Source of the DNA: a virus
IMG/VR virus record: IMGVR_UViG_3300026094_000021
Span: 1 to 30,890 of that record
Length of the DNA: 30,890 bases
Reading direction: 5' to 3' (one strand)
The translations under genes and the position numbers were made by a program. Below, piece after piece: positions 13,575 to 21,661 of this stretch. How positions within the stretch are numbered: the first letter of the stretch is position 1; every line of letters starts with the position of its first letter. The notes below the pieces were generated by a model that was not told the DNA's origin, made no database searches, and was given only the letters and a program-made list of their open reading frames with translations.

Positions 13575-14033
13575 ATGGCCGTTAATAACAGAGGCAGAAA
13601 AATTGGCGAGGCGCTCGTAAACGGCTACAAAGATGGCAAGAGCTGTCCTAAACCAGTGACTGATGTAAAGCTCAACACCAAAAACCGAAACATCGCTATC
13701 AAAAAATACGACTATGGTCCTATGAACCCTGATGCGCCGAATGAAGATTTTTGGCAGGGTGTTGCTGACCTTTGGGGCATTACACCTGAACAAGCTAAAA
13801 CATCCCGGTGCGGTAACTGCGCTGCGTTTGTGCAGACCCCAAAAATGATGCAGTGCATGCGAGATCACATTGGTCTTGACGAAGATTACCCCGAAGAAGG
13901 GGCGGAACACATGGCAAACAACCGAGCACGCACGCTAGAAGCTGCTGACTTGGGCTACTGCCAGCTGTTTGGCTTTAAATGCGCTGCGGATCGTACATGC
14001 CGTGCGTGGATTAGCGGCGGACCAATTAAATGA
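13575..14033 (+). CDS. Cysteine-rich phage protein with probable metal site, 152 aa
   Basis: Function unknown. Six cysteines cluster in the second half: C79/C82 ('SRCGNCAAF'), C94 ('MMQCMRD'), C129 ('LGYCQLF'), C136 and C142 ('FKCAADRTCRAW'); C24 is alone at the front. The spacing CxxC...C...C-x6-C-x5-C suggests a zinc or iron-sulfur site rather than random cysteines. The 'DLGYCxxFxFKCAAxRTCxAW' ending is a pattern I recall in unnamed marine phage proteins. The N-terminal part is basic and hydrophilic. The stop overlaps the next start (ATGA). No fold can be named. Confidence 0.7.
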   Translation: MAVNNRGRKIGEALVNGYKDGKSCPKPVTDVKLNTKNRNIAIKKYDYGPMNPDAPNEDFWQGVADLWGITPEQAKTSRCGNCAAFVQTPKMMQCMRDHIGLDEDYPEEGAEHMANNRARTLEAADLGYCQLFGFKCAADRTCRAWISGGPIK

Positions 14034-14563
14034 GTATCGAGTCTGATGTGCGACGGTGGTCGCGTGAAGTTCTTGAGGTACCTAACAAGCACTTAAATGG
14101 CTTCCCCGCCTGCCCTCATGCCAAACAAGCATGGCGGAACGATGCAGTTGCTGTTATCGAGACTGACTATATCTATGCAGACGCTATGGGCACATGCTCT
14201 TCGTTCAGCAGTATGGGCAAAGACGTTGTAGTTGTTGCATCTTATGCAATACCTGACATTGACGAGTTTAACGAGTTCGTCGACGCCCTTAATAGCACGT
14301 TCCCCGATGTGCATTGCATGCAGTTTCACCCAGACTACGGCCCAGAAGATGCTGAGCTTGAGTTCCTAACGGATAACGTGTGGGAAAGCGACATTGACGA
14401 CCCATACTGTATGATCTTTATGCAGGAGCTAGAGCCCCTTGTAGAAGCCAGCGACAGACTCAAGCAGCTTGGCTACTATTCGGCTTTTCCCGACGATGAG
14501 TATGAGGCGCTTGTAGTTAAGCGTAAAGAAAGACTGTTAAAACTAAGAGAGAACAATGATTGA
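14030..14563 (+). CDS. Conserved hypothetical phage protein, 177 aa
   Basis: I recognise only a motif: 'HLNGFPACPHAKQAW' near residues 21-35, of the form NGxPxCPxAKxA, which recurs in marine and cyanophage hypothetical proteins. A strand follows ('DAVAVIETDYI'), then 'DVVVVASYAIPDIDEFNEFV', 'FPDVHCMQFHPDYGP' and an acidic C-terminal half. Alternating helices and strands suggest a compact alpha/beta domain. C28, C57, C99 and C126 do not form a clear metal cluster. The start ATGA overlaps the previous stop. Its last eight bases overlap the next small gene. Confidence 0.65.
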   Translation: MSIESDVRRWSREVLEVPNKHLNGFPACPHAKQAWRNDAVAVIETDYIYADAMGTCSSFSSMGKDVVVVASYAIPDIDEFNEFVDALNSTFPDVHCMQFHPDYGPEDAELEFLTDNVWESDIDDPYCMIFMQELEPLVEASDRLKQLGYYSAFPDDEYEALVVKRKERLLKLRENND

Positions 14564-14735
14564 AGTTGATGCGGGTAGTCTCCTCGAAGGAGACGAATTT
14601 TGGTACCACGGCGTAAAGTTTGAAATGTCAGTCAACGGCGGAGCTTTATACGTTCAGGCCGTAAGTGTTTCTGACGGGTCAAGGTTGCACATTACGCATG
14701 ACGAAGACGTTGAGGTTGAGGCGAGCGAAGACTAA
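14556..14735 (+). CDS. Small acidic hypothetical protein, 59 aa
   Basis: ATG 14556 lies inside the end of the preceding gene (8-base overlap) with an AGAGAG-type ribosome site; TAA is at 14733-14735. The product is acidic and strand-rich ('MIEVDAGSLLEGDEFWYHGV', 'KFEMSVNGGALYVQAVSVSD') and ends in a very acidic tail ('DEDVEVEASED'). It looks like a small beta barrel or OB/SH3-like fold, but this is a guess. It fills an otherwise empty 200-base interval in a tightly packed operon, which supports a real gene. Function unknown. Confidence 0.6.
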   Translation: MIEVDAGSLLEGDEFWYHGVKFEMSVNGGALYVQAVSVSDGSRLHITHDEDVEVEASED

Positions 14736-14762
14736 ACTGGCGTCACTGTCTGGAGATGTGTC

Positions 14763-16772
14763 ATGGCCTATCAAGAACTAAATTTTCGCCCCGGCGTTAA
14801 CAAAGAGAACACTCCTTACACACAAGAGGGTGACTGGATTGATTCGGACAAAATTCGGTTCCGGTCGGGCAAGCCAGAGAAAATCGGTGGCTGGCAGAAG
14901 TTTATTGATCAACGGCTTGTAGGCACTCCGCGTGCCAGCTTTGTTTGGCGCACCCTTGATGGGACGATTTTCACCGCGTTTGGCACAGAGTTTAAAGTCT
15001 ACCTCGAATCGGGTGGGGCGCTCACTGACATCACCCCCCTGCGCAAGTCATCCACACTGACAGACGCGCTAGCCACAACGTCAGGTTCTACCACAATTAC
15101 TGTTACCGATGTCGCGCACGGCGCAGACAGTGAAGCCTTTGTAACTATTTCTGGTGCTGACGCTGTAGGCGGCGTGCCTGCTGATGAGATTAACGCTGAG
15201 CATCAGATCGAGGTCATCGACAGCGATACTTACACTTTTACAGTAGATACTTCTGCGACATCATCTGTCGCTGCTGGGGGTGGCGAGTTTGATGCTGAGT
15301 ATCAAATCAACCCCGGCGATTCTGATTCGGCTTTCCAGTACGGTTGGGGTGCTGGTGCTTGGAGTGTTGATGCGTGGAGCACCCCAAGGGGCGATGGCGT
15401 GCCGATTGACATTCGACAATGGTCGTTTCAAAACTTTGGCGAAGATTTAATTCTAAACTTTAGGGGCGGCGGTGTTTATCGCTGGGATGCGACAACTCCC
15501 ACAGCAAGAGCGGTGCAAATTACCCAAGCCCCGCACAAAGTCAACTTGGTTTTGGTCACTAAAGACCGCCATGTAGTGTGTTTCGGCTCTAATGTGCCCG
15601 GCGAGAGTAATGCTGCGACGCCGATAGATAAGTTGCAGGTGCGCTGGTCTCAACAAGAAGACCCTACAGATTGGGTGCCAACCTCGACCAACACAGCAGG
15701 TGGGCAGTTGTTAACTGCGGGTACAGAGATTATTGCAGCAGCTAATACTGACAGTCAGATTATGGTTTGGACTGACGAGTCGGTTGAATCAATGCAGTAC
15801 ATTGGCCCTCCGTTTACATTTGGGTTTTCTCAAATTGGCACCGCCTCGGGCATTGTTAGCTCTCGTGGCTGGTCGGCTTACAACAACGTCGTCTACTGGA
15901 TGGGCGAAAGCGCATTCTATGTCTTTCAAGGTGGTACAAGCATTCTGCCTTGCACGGTCCAGCGGTTTGTTTTTGATGGGCTTAATGTTCAGCAGAAAAG
16001 TAAAGTGTTTGCTGCACTTGATCGTGAAAACCACGAGATCATGTGGTTTTACCCAACCGAAGAAATTGAGCCCACTGCCTTAAACGGCGGCATTGATGGT
16101 ACGCAAACTGAAATTTTAGTCGAGACCACAGCTAGTTTTCCACGCCCTGCAGGGTCTATCCAAATCGGCGATGAAATAATTGATTATGAAGGTAAGACTG
16201 ACACACGGTTTTTGAACTGTACGCGCGGCGCTCGGGGGACTATTGCACGAACGCACAGTGACGAAGCCCGAGTTAGCGATCCCGATGTAGATATAAACCA
16301 AGAAACATCCCGGTACGTTAGCTACAACTTAATTGATAAACTGTGGTGGGTAGGCCGCCTTGAGCGGACGTCTTGGGTAGATCGTGGCGCGCTTGAGTAC
16401 GCTATAGCCTCTGATTGCTGCGGATTTTTGTACAACCACGAGATTGGCAACGACGCTGACGGCGACCCGCTTGTATCTTCAATACTGTCTGCTGACTTTG
16501 ACCTTGGGCAAGGTGACAGTCTTATGTTTGTGCGCCGCTTTGTGCCTGACTTTTTTATCACCGGCGAAGTAAACGTGCGAATGCGTACAAAGTACTATCC
16601 GCTTAGTGATTTTGTTCAAGAAGCTATAGGCGATGTTGGCCCGCACACAACTCGAATAGACACTCGGATTCGTGGCCGTCAGCTTGCCCTTCGCCTTAAG
16701 AGCAAAGATTTAGGAAGTTTTTGGAAATACGGTGATGCGCGAATTGACACCCAACCGGATGGTCGTCGATGA
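14763..16772 (+). CDS. Tail hub / stabilisation-type virion protein, 669 aa
   Basis: The RBS GGAG precedes ATG 14763. The N-terminus 'LNFRPGVNKENTPYTQEGDW' then 'DKIRFRSGKPEKIGGWQKF' is a conserved opening of large structural proteins in marine podoviruses, usually annotated as packaged-DNA stabilisation (P22 gp10-like) or tail hub. Residues about 112-180 hold a domain with 'VTVTDVAHGADSEAFVTISG'. Residues about 441-505 are a small inserted beta domain ('LVETTASFPRP', 'IQIGDEIIDYEG', 'CTRGARGTIARTHSD'). The rest is strand-rich with repeated Trp/Gly motifs suggesting a propeller. It occupies the position of T7 gp12 (nozzle) before the ejection genes. The stop overlaps the next ATG. Confidence 0.75.
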   Translation: MAYQELNFRPGVNKENTPYTQEGDWIDSDKIRFRSGKPEKIGGWQKFIDQRLVGTPRASFVWRTLDGTIFTAFGTEFKVYLESGGALTDITPLRKSSTLTDALATTSGSTTITVTDVAHGADSEAFVTISGADAVGGVPADEINAEHQIEVIDSDTYTFTVDTSATSSVAAGGGEFDAEYQINPGDSDSAFQYGWGAGAWSVDAWSTPRGDGVPIDIRQWSFQNFGEDLILNFRGGGVYRWDATTPTARAVQITQAPHKVNLVLVTKDRHVVCFGSNVPGESNAATPIDKLQVRWSQQEDPTDWVPTSTNTAGGQLLTAGTEIIAAANTDSQIMVWTDESVESMQYIGPPFTFGFSQIGTASGIVSSRGWSAYNNVVYWMGESAFYVFQGGTSILPCTVQRFVFDGLNVQQKSKVFAALDRENHEIMWFYPTEEIEPTALNGGIDGTQTEILVETTASFPRPAGSIQIGDEIIDYEGKTDTRFLNCTRGARGTIARTHSDEARVSDPDVDINQETSRYVSYNLIDKLWWVGRLERTSWVDRGALEYAIASDCCGFLYNHEIGNDADGDPLVSSILSADFDLGQGDSLMFVRRFVPDFFITGEVNVRMRTKYYPLSDFVQEAIGDVGPHTTRIDTRIRGRQLALRLKSKDLGSFWKYGDARIDTQPDGRR

Positions 16773-17497
16773 GTAAGATAACTAATATCCGCCTACCAGC
16801 GTCTGCGACTACGACAGAGTTTAGGCCACAAGACTTCAACCAGCTCAAAGAAGCGGTGCAGCAGATCGTTCGTCAGCTCAATGCCAACTACACGCCAGTA
16901 ACTAGCGAGAACAACCAAGCTGCATTTTCGTGGATGTCGTCGGGTGCCAGTGCAGGCGGTGGGTTTGCAGGGCATGTTCGAGGGTTTCAAGACAGCGCTG
17001 GAATTCTCTTGCCTTACGGCATGTTTATGGACAACGCAGATCAGACTAGTGCAGGCACAACTGTTGCCAATACAGTACGGTTAAACACACCGATATTTGG
17101 GTCTAGCATTCGAGTTGAAAATGACAATCAACTCTTTTTTGACTACCCCGGCCAGTACGAAATTTCAATCAGCTGCCAAGTGGTCAACCAAGACAATGCG
17201 GTGCATGAGTTTGAGCTATGGGCTGTAAACACAGGAGTTAACTACCCGCTTAGTAACTCGCGGTATGACGTGCCGGTTAGAAAATCAACGGGTGTCTGGG
17301 GGCACACGGTTGCCAACATTACAGGTATTTTTACAGTCAATGACCCAGCCACAGAGTATCTTGAGTTTAAATGGTGGTCTGACAGCACCGATGTCTATAT
17401 TGAGCGGTACGCGGGGAGAACTAACCCGACACGGCCAGAAATACCGTCAGTGATATTAACTGCAGCGTTCTTGTCTGCGGAGGCTAACAATGTCTAA
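16769..17497 (+). CDS. Jelly-roll-like virion protein, 242 aa
   Basis: The start overlaps the previous stop (ATGA). The N-terminal 50 residues form a helix-rich section ('QDFNQLKEAVQQIVRQLNAN') probably mediating trimerisation or attachment. From about residue 70 strands dominate, with 'LFFDYPGQYEISISCQVVNQ', 'FELWAVNTGVNY' and 'DVYIERYAGR', giving the alternating strand pattern of C1q/TNF-like jelly rolls used by phages for surface binding. This fold call is an inference from the 'G.Y.i.....' pattern. It could be a small receptor-binding or tail decoration protein carried with the hub. An 8-base overlap joins it to the next gene. Confidence 0.6.
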   Translation: MSKITNIRLPASATTTEFRPQDFNQLKEAVQQIVRQLNANYTPVTSENNQAAFSWMSSGASAGGGFAGHVRGFQDSAGILLPYGMFMDNADQTSAGTTVANTVRLNTPIFGSSIRVENDNQLFFDYPGQYEISISCQVVNQDNAVHEFELWAVNTGVNYPLSNSRYDVPVRKSTGVWGHTVANITGIFTVNDPATEYLEFKWWSDSTDVYIERYAGRTNPTRPEIPSVILTAAFLSAEANNV

Positions 17498-17822
17498 CAA
17501 GTATTTTCGCCAGTTTGACGCCCCCGCTGCCGACACTGACATCACCTTATATACAGTGCCCGAGGCAAACACGGCCATTCTGTCGTCACTGCGCGTCACC
17601 AACGCGGACAGCGCAAGCACACTGCTGAACGTGTCTGTACAGCCGGTCGGGCAAGCTACGGCGTATAAGGTGCTGAGTAATCATTTTTTGCCTGTGAACA
17701 GTGTCATGGACGTTTTCAGTGGCGTGTCTTGCGTCATGGAGGCAGGGGATCAGCTTATTATTAAATCATCTCAAGCAGACGTTGACTTTTATTTGTCCTA
17801 TCTTGAGATAGATAGAACTTGA
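17490..17822 (+). CDS. Small beta-rich virion protein, 110 aa
   Basis: A GGAGG ribosome site lies inside the preceding gene and the starts overlap by eight bases. The product begins 'MSNKYFRQFDAPAADTDITL' and contains 'YTVPEANTAILSSLRVTNAD', 'TLLNVSVQPVG', 'HFLPVNSVMDVFSGV' and 'LIIKSSQADVDFYLSYLEI'. The sequence alternates strands with no catalytic motif. The 'YTVPxxxTAIxSSLxVTN' pattern followed by 'V.aGD.I.' is typical of small phage beta-sandwich proteins attached to virions. Role is inferred from location between hub and ejection genes. Confidence 0.65.
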   Translation: MSNKYFRQFDAPAADTDITLYTVPEANTAILSSLRVTNADSASTLLNVSVQPVGQATAYKVLSNHFLPVNSVMDVFSGVSCVMEAGDQLIIKSSQADVDFYLSYLEIDRT

Positions 17823-17856
17823 TACAATGCGTACAAACTGATATTCGGGGTTTCCT

Positions 17857-20082
17857 ATGAGCGGCATTCAAGACCTAGCAAAAAAAGGACGCAACGGCGA
17901 TAACACGTTGATGCACGTCTCCCAAGATGAGGTGGCAGGGCTCAACGCGCTGGCCCGCGAGACAATGGGGCGTAACCTAACCACGAACCCAGACACCGGG
18001 CTGCCCGAAGCGTTTTTGTTTGCACCGTTTGCTGCTCCGTTACTGGCTGGCGGGGTTGGTACTGCGTTAGGTATTGGCGGCGGGGCTTTAGCGACCGGTC
18101 TAACCGCTGGCGCTTTAGGTGCTGCTGAAGCAGAGCTTCGCGGGATGGACGACCCACTACGTCGCGGTCTGTTTTCCGGTTTAACGGCTGGCGCTGCGAG
18201 CGGCTTGGGTAATGCGTTAAGTGGTGCTAGCGAGGCAGGGCAGGCTGCTGGCGCAGGCGCGGGGGGTACAGGTCCCGGTATGGACGCAGCGATTCAAGGG
18301 TCTGGAGCTGGCGGCGGGACTGCAACTGGCTTTAGTGTAGCGAATCAATCTGCAGCGCAACCTTCGTTTTCTGGCACTGGACCTCTCAGCACTTTAGGAC
18401 AAGGAACGCAGGCTGCAACGCAAGCACCAACTGCATCTTTGGCGGAAACTAGCGTTGCTCAAATGCCCGGCCCACCGACAGCTGGCGGTGCGCCTACAAC
18501 CATGTCCTCTGTAACTCCATCGGCTTCGGCTAGCGCTCAGTTTCCGAGCGGGTCGGACTTTGCAACTACCACGCCTTCATCTACCACAGGCTCTATGACT
18601 TTGAACCCTCAGCAGGCTTTTCAGCAGAGTCAATACGCCGATATTGGTCAGATGGGTGAAGGACTACAAAACGTATTCCGCGACGAAGCCGCACGTGGGC
18701 AGTTTATGCAGCAGGCAAAAATTCCGGCTACCGCTGGCTTTGTTGGCTTAGGCGGTCAGGCACAGATGCGTGCGCAAGATGAGATGAAAGATAGGCAGGA
18801 AGCCGCAGACGCTGAAAGCGCGGCTGAGCTTAAAGAAGCACAAGATCGCATCCGTGCTAACTATGCGGCGGTTGGACGCCCCATGCCTACTGGCTTCGGC
18901 GGCGGGCCTTTGTTCAATCAGGGTGGGATTGTAAATCTGCGTCGTGGCGGTGGTATCGGCGCGCCGGGGTCTGATGTTGGGCGCGGTGGCGGTGGTCGCG
19001 CTGGCAGTGGTGGCTCTAGCGGCGGTGGCGGCGGTCCCGGTCGTGACACCCCCGGTGCTCCAGATGCTGCTGATGGCCGTCGTGGCGCTTCAATGGGTCC
19101 TTCTGGTGGTTCGGCGACTGGCGGTAGTACAGCCGCTGTCCAGCAATCTCCTCAGTTAGACCCGGATAAAATCCGCGCTGCTGTTATTAGCCCGATGGAC
19201 GACTTTGGCAACGCATTAAAAGACATAGCCAGCAAGACTTTGGCGGGGCGGGTGATTGGCGCTTTGACTCATGATAGTCGTGGCACTGGCGTTGAGCAGC
19301 TTGGTCCCCACGGCCCCGGTGCTCCGTTAAGTGCGTCTGAGCGTGGTATTGGTCGCGACGGCACTTCTAGGGCGCCCAACATGGGTGGTAACGGCGACGG
19401 AGGCGGCGGTTTGCAGTCTTTAGCCAGTGCGCCAGCACAAACAGGTCCTACTCTGCCTTTAATGGCCGAACGGCAGCCTACACCCAATGAGTCTAAATTT
19501 CTCGCTGCTCTACAACAGGGTGCGGGTAATCAAGCGGCTATGCAGCAGACAGGCTATGGCATGGCTGAAGGCGGACAGGTGCCGGGTTATTTTATGGGCG
19601 GCAACATCAATAAGATTGCAGAAGCAGCTAAAGCAGGGGATGCCCCCGGCGGAGGCGGCGTGATTAGTAAAGTTATACGAGCAATTCAAGGCCGTGATGG
19701 CTCTAAGCAAGGGTCTAACACGTCTGAAAGCGACCCTGATTTTCAGCGTTTTTTAGGTGAGTTGCGTAGAGGAGCAGGTAATCAGGAAGCTATGCAGCAA
19801 ACAGGCTATGGCATGGCTGAAGGTGGCTACCTCGATGGTGGCATGCTGCCCGGTGACGGCATGAGCGACGATATTCCTGCTACGATTGACGGTGAGCAGC
19901 CCGCTGCGCTGAGTAGCAATGAGTTTGTAATCCCTGCAGACGTTGTTAGCCACATCGGCAACGGGTCTTCTGATGCAGGCGCTAAAGAGCTCTACGCTAT
20001 GATGGACCGCATTCGTGAGGCGCGGACAGGAAAAGAATCTCAAGCCCCTCAAGTAAATATGCGTAAAATGATGCCTAAATGA
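17857..20082 (+). CDS. Gly/Ala-rich presumed ejection or internal virion protein, 741 aa
   Basis: The N-terminus 'LAKKGRNGDNTLMHVSQDEV' and 'NPDTGLPEAFLFAPF' is a conserved opening of a marine phage virion family. Residues about 53-89 are hydrophobic Gly/Ala (possible membrane insertion). Residues about 120-240 are Gly/Ala/Thr/Ser-rich, and about 355-425 are Gly-rich with 'FNQGGIVNLRRGGGIG'. Two direct repeats (residues 547-573 and 631-657) share 'GAGNQ.AMQQTGYGMAEGG'. The C-terminus 'EFVIPADVVSHIGNGSSDAG' then 'AKELYAMMDRIREAR' is also conserved. The GTP/ATP-binding and protease motifs I know are absent. Place and hydrophobic part suggest a protein injected with DNA. The start is preceded only by a weak 'GGGG' site. 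Confidence 0.7.
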   Translation: MSGIQDLAKKGRNGDNTLMHVSQDEVAGLNALARETMGRNLTTNPDTGLPEAFLFAPFAAPLLAGGVGTALGIGGGALATGLTAGALGAAEAELRGMDDPLRRGLFSGLTAGAASGLGNALSGASEAGQAAGAGAGGTGPGMDAAIQGSGAGGGTATGFSVANQSAAQPSFSGTGPLSTLGQGTQAATQAPTASLAETSVAQMPGPPTAGGAPTTMSSVTPSASASAQFPSGSDFATTTPSSTTGSMTLNPQQAFQQSQYADIGQMGEGLQNVFRDEAARGQFMQQAKIPATAGFVGLGGQAQMRAQDEMKDRQEAADAESAAELKEAQDRIRANYAAVGRPMPTGFGGGPLFNQGGIVNLRRGGGIGAPGSDVGRGGGGRAGSGGSSGGGGGPGRDTPGAPDAADGRRGASMGPSGGSATGGSTAAVQQSPQLDPDKIRAAVISPMDDFGNALKDIASKTLAGRVIGALTHDSRGTGVEQLGPHGPGAPLSASERGIGRDGTSRAPNMGGNGDGGGGLQSLASAPAQTGPTLPLMAERQPTPNESKFLAALQQGAGNQAAMQQTGYGMAEGGQVPGYFMGGNINKIAEAAKAGDAPGGGGVISKVIRAIQGRDGSKQGSNTSESDPDFQRFLGELRRGAGNQEAMQQTGYGMAEGGYLDGGMLPGDGMSDDIPATIDGEQPAALSSNEFVIPADVVSHIGNGSSDAGAKELYAMMDRIREARTGKESQAPQVNMRKMMPK
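19495..19827 (+). repeat. Direct protein-level repeat pair (27 residues)
   Basis: Bases 19495-19575 and 19747-19827 each code for 27 residues with the shared core 'GAGNQ(A/E)AMQQTGYGMAEGG' and similar helices before it ('KFLAALQQ' and 'RFLGELRR'). The core is almost identical in DNA (for example 'cagcaaacaggctatggcat' against 'cagcagacaggctatggcat'), so the copies are recently duplicated or strongly constrained. Confidence 0.85.
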
Positions 20083-20489
20083 AGATACATCCGGTGCTAA
20101 CGCAGAACGCTCAGCAGGTGTGGCCGATGGCCGCTCCGTTTATTGTGTCAGGTCTACGCCACTCACGAGGGGACTATGATGCAGAGCACGCTAAAGTGTT
20201 TTTGGCTAACGGGCAGTGGCACCTGCTAGTTGCAATTAACGAGCATAACAAGGTTGCAGGCGCGGCTACTGTTGAGTTTATCAGCCGACCAAATGACCGC
20301 GTGGCGTTTTTTACTTCGGTGGGAGGTAAATTTATGACAACCCCTGAAGTGTTTTCGCAAGTGCAAGATATTTTAAAAACCTACGGCGCTACAAAAATAG
20401 AAGGCGCTGCACGTGAGTCCGCAGCTCGACTTTGGCAGTCAAAGTTTGGGTTTACTGAAAAATATAAAATTGTAGAGGTATCGCTATGA
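20079..20489 (+). CDS. GNAT-fold-like phage protein (T7 gp13 position), 136 aa
   Basis: The protein has the outline of a small GNAT acetyltransferase: strands 'WHLLVAINEHNKVAGAATVE', a helix after 'FFTSVGG', and a C-terminal 'AARESAARLWQSKFGFTEKY' that matches the usual GNAT ending. The canonical acetyl-CoA loop (Q/R-x-x-G-x-G/A) is not seen; the corresponding region reads 'SVGGKFMTTPEVF'. It may therefore be a non-catalytic fold. In T7-like phages a GNAT-like small gene (gp13) precedes the gp14-gp16 ejection proteins, and this gene occupies the same place. The start overlaps the previous stop as ATGA. Confidence 0.65.
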   Translation: MKIHPVLTQNAQQVWPMAAPFIVSGLRHSRGDYDAEHAKVFLANGQWHLLVAINEHNKVAGAATVEFISRPNDRVAFFTSVGGKFMTTPEVFSQVQDILKTYGATKIEGAARESAARLWQSKFGFTEKYKIVEVSL

Positions 20490-21658
20490 GTGGCGGTGGT
20501 GGCGGCGGTACGACCGAATCAACTTCGTACCAAACAAACCTTCCTGAATACGCAGAGCCGTACTACAAGGAGCTGATGGCAAGGACTCAAGAGGAGTCTA
20601 TTCAACCATTCACTCCCTATGGTGGAGACCGCATTGCGGAGTTTTCCGCTGCACAGGAACAAGCCCAGCAGGGCATTCTTGGTATGCAGGCCCCCGAGTC
20701 TTTGGGTCAGGCCGAAGCCACGTTAGGTGAAGTTGGTCAGTCTGCCCTTCAGCAAAGCTATGACCCTACGCAGTTTGGCACCCAGTACCAAGCAAGCCCT
20801 TATGAGTCTGGCTACCAAGCATCTCAGTTTGACCCCGGATACGAGGCGGGCACCTTTGATGCTGCCGCAGCCGAGCAGTACATGGACCCGTACATGCGTC
20901 AGGTTATTGACACCCAAAAGCGTGAAGCGGCGCAAGAGTTTGCGCGTAGCCGTGCAGGTACTGCAGCTGAAGCCGTTCAAGCTGGTGCGTTTGGCGGTAG
21001 CCGGTTTGGTGTGCGTGAAGCCGAGATGGAGTCTGAGTATCTTGACCGTCTAGCTGACATTGAAGCGACTGGCATGCAGCAGGCGTACCAGCAGGGGCGC
21101 GAGCAGTTCGGTGCCGAGCAGGCGATGCAGCAGCAGGCAGCCCAGATGGGGTTAAGCGCTCAGCAGCAGCAAGAAGCCGCCAGACAGCAGCAAGAGCAGT
21201 TCGCTCAAGCTGCCGAGCAGATGACCGAGGAAGATCGTCAGTTCGCTGCAAATATGGCTCAGCAGGTGGCTACCAGTCAGGAGGCGGCAAATCAGTTCGC
21301 CGCTCAGTATGGTCAAGAAGGGCTTCAAACTGCACTGGCAACCGCTCAGGCTCAGCAGGGTCTTGGGCAAGCAGAACAGCAGCTAGAACAAGCTCGCCTC
21401 CAAGCACAGCAGGCGGTTGGGCAGGAACAACGGCAGATGGCGCAGGCTCAGCTTGATCAGGCTTACAATGATTTTGTTAACGCCCGAGACTATGAGCGCC
21501 AGCAGCTTGCGTTTTATAATGCGCTGCTTCGAGGCATTCCGGTGCCAGTCCAGCAGGAGACAATCAGAAGTGCGCCTTCAGCTGGCTTAGGAACACAGGT
21601 GGCAGGGCTTGGTCTTGCAGGTCTGGGTGCCTATAATGCACTAGGTGGCGGGAGCTAA
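20486..21658 (+). CDS. Gln-rich internal virion/ejection protein, 390 aa
   Basis: The N-terminus has a Gly run, then 'STSYQTNLPEYAEPYYKELM'. Residues about 95-128 repeat a Tyr/Phe-Ala/Ser pattern ('YQASPYESGYQASQFDPGYE'). The family core at about 130-190 is 'YMDPYMRQVIDTQKREAAQE' and 'AGAFGGSRFGVREAEMES', recognisable in many marine phages. Residues 195-320 are very Gln/Ala-rich, probably a long helical coil. The C-terminal 'AFYNALLRGIPVPVQQETIR' and 'GLGTQVAGLGLAGLGAYNAL' contain a hydrophobic Gly-rich end that could insert into membrane. Position fits a T7 gp14-like role; function is inferred. ATGA overlap with the previous gene. Confidence 0.72.
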   Translation: MSGGGGGGTTESTSYQTNLPEYAEPYYKELMARTQEESIQPFTPYGGDRIAEFSAAQEQAQQGILGMQAPESLGQAEATLGEVGQSALQQSYDPTQFGTQYQASPYESGYQASQFDPGYEAGTFDAAAAEQYMDPYMRQVIDTQKREAAQEFARSRAGTAAEAVQAGAFGGSRFGVREAEMESEYLDRLADIEATGMQQAYQQGREQFGAEQAMQQQAAQMGLSAQQQQEAARQQQEQFAQAAEQMTEEDRQFAANMAQQVATSQEAANQFAAQYGQEGLQTALATAQAQQGLGQAEQQLEQARLQAQQAVGQEQRQMAQAQLDQAYNDFVNARDYERQQLAFYNALLRGIPVPVQQETIRSAPSAGLGTQVAGLGLAGLGAYNALGGGS

Positions 21659-21661
21659 AGT

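Noticed and set aside
17823-17856. Possible promoter in the short gap before the 741-residue protein
   Set aside because: A TACAAT-like -10 is present but the only TTGAGA-like -35 is about 14 bases away, too close for a normal sigma-70 promoter.
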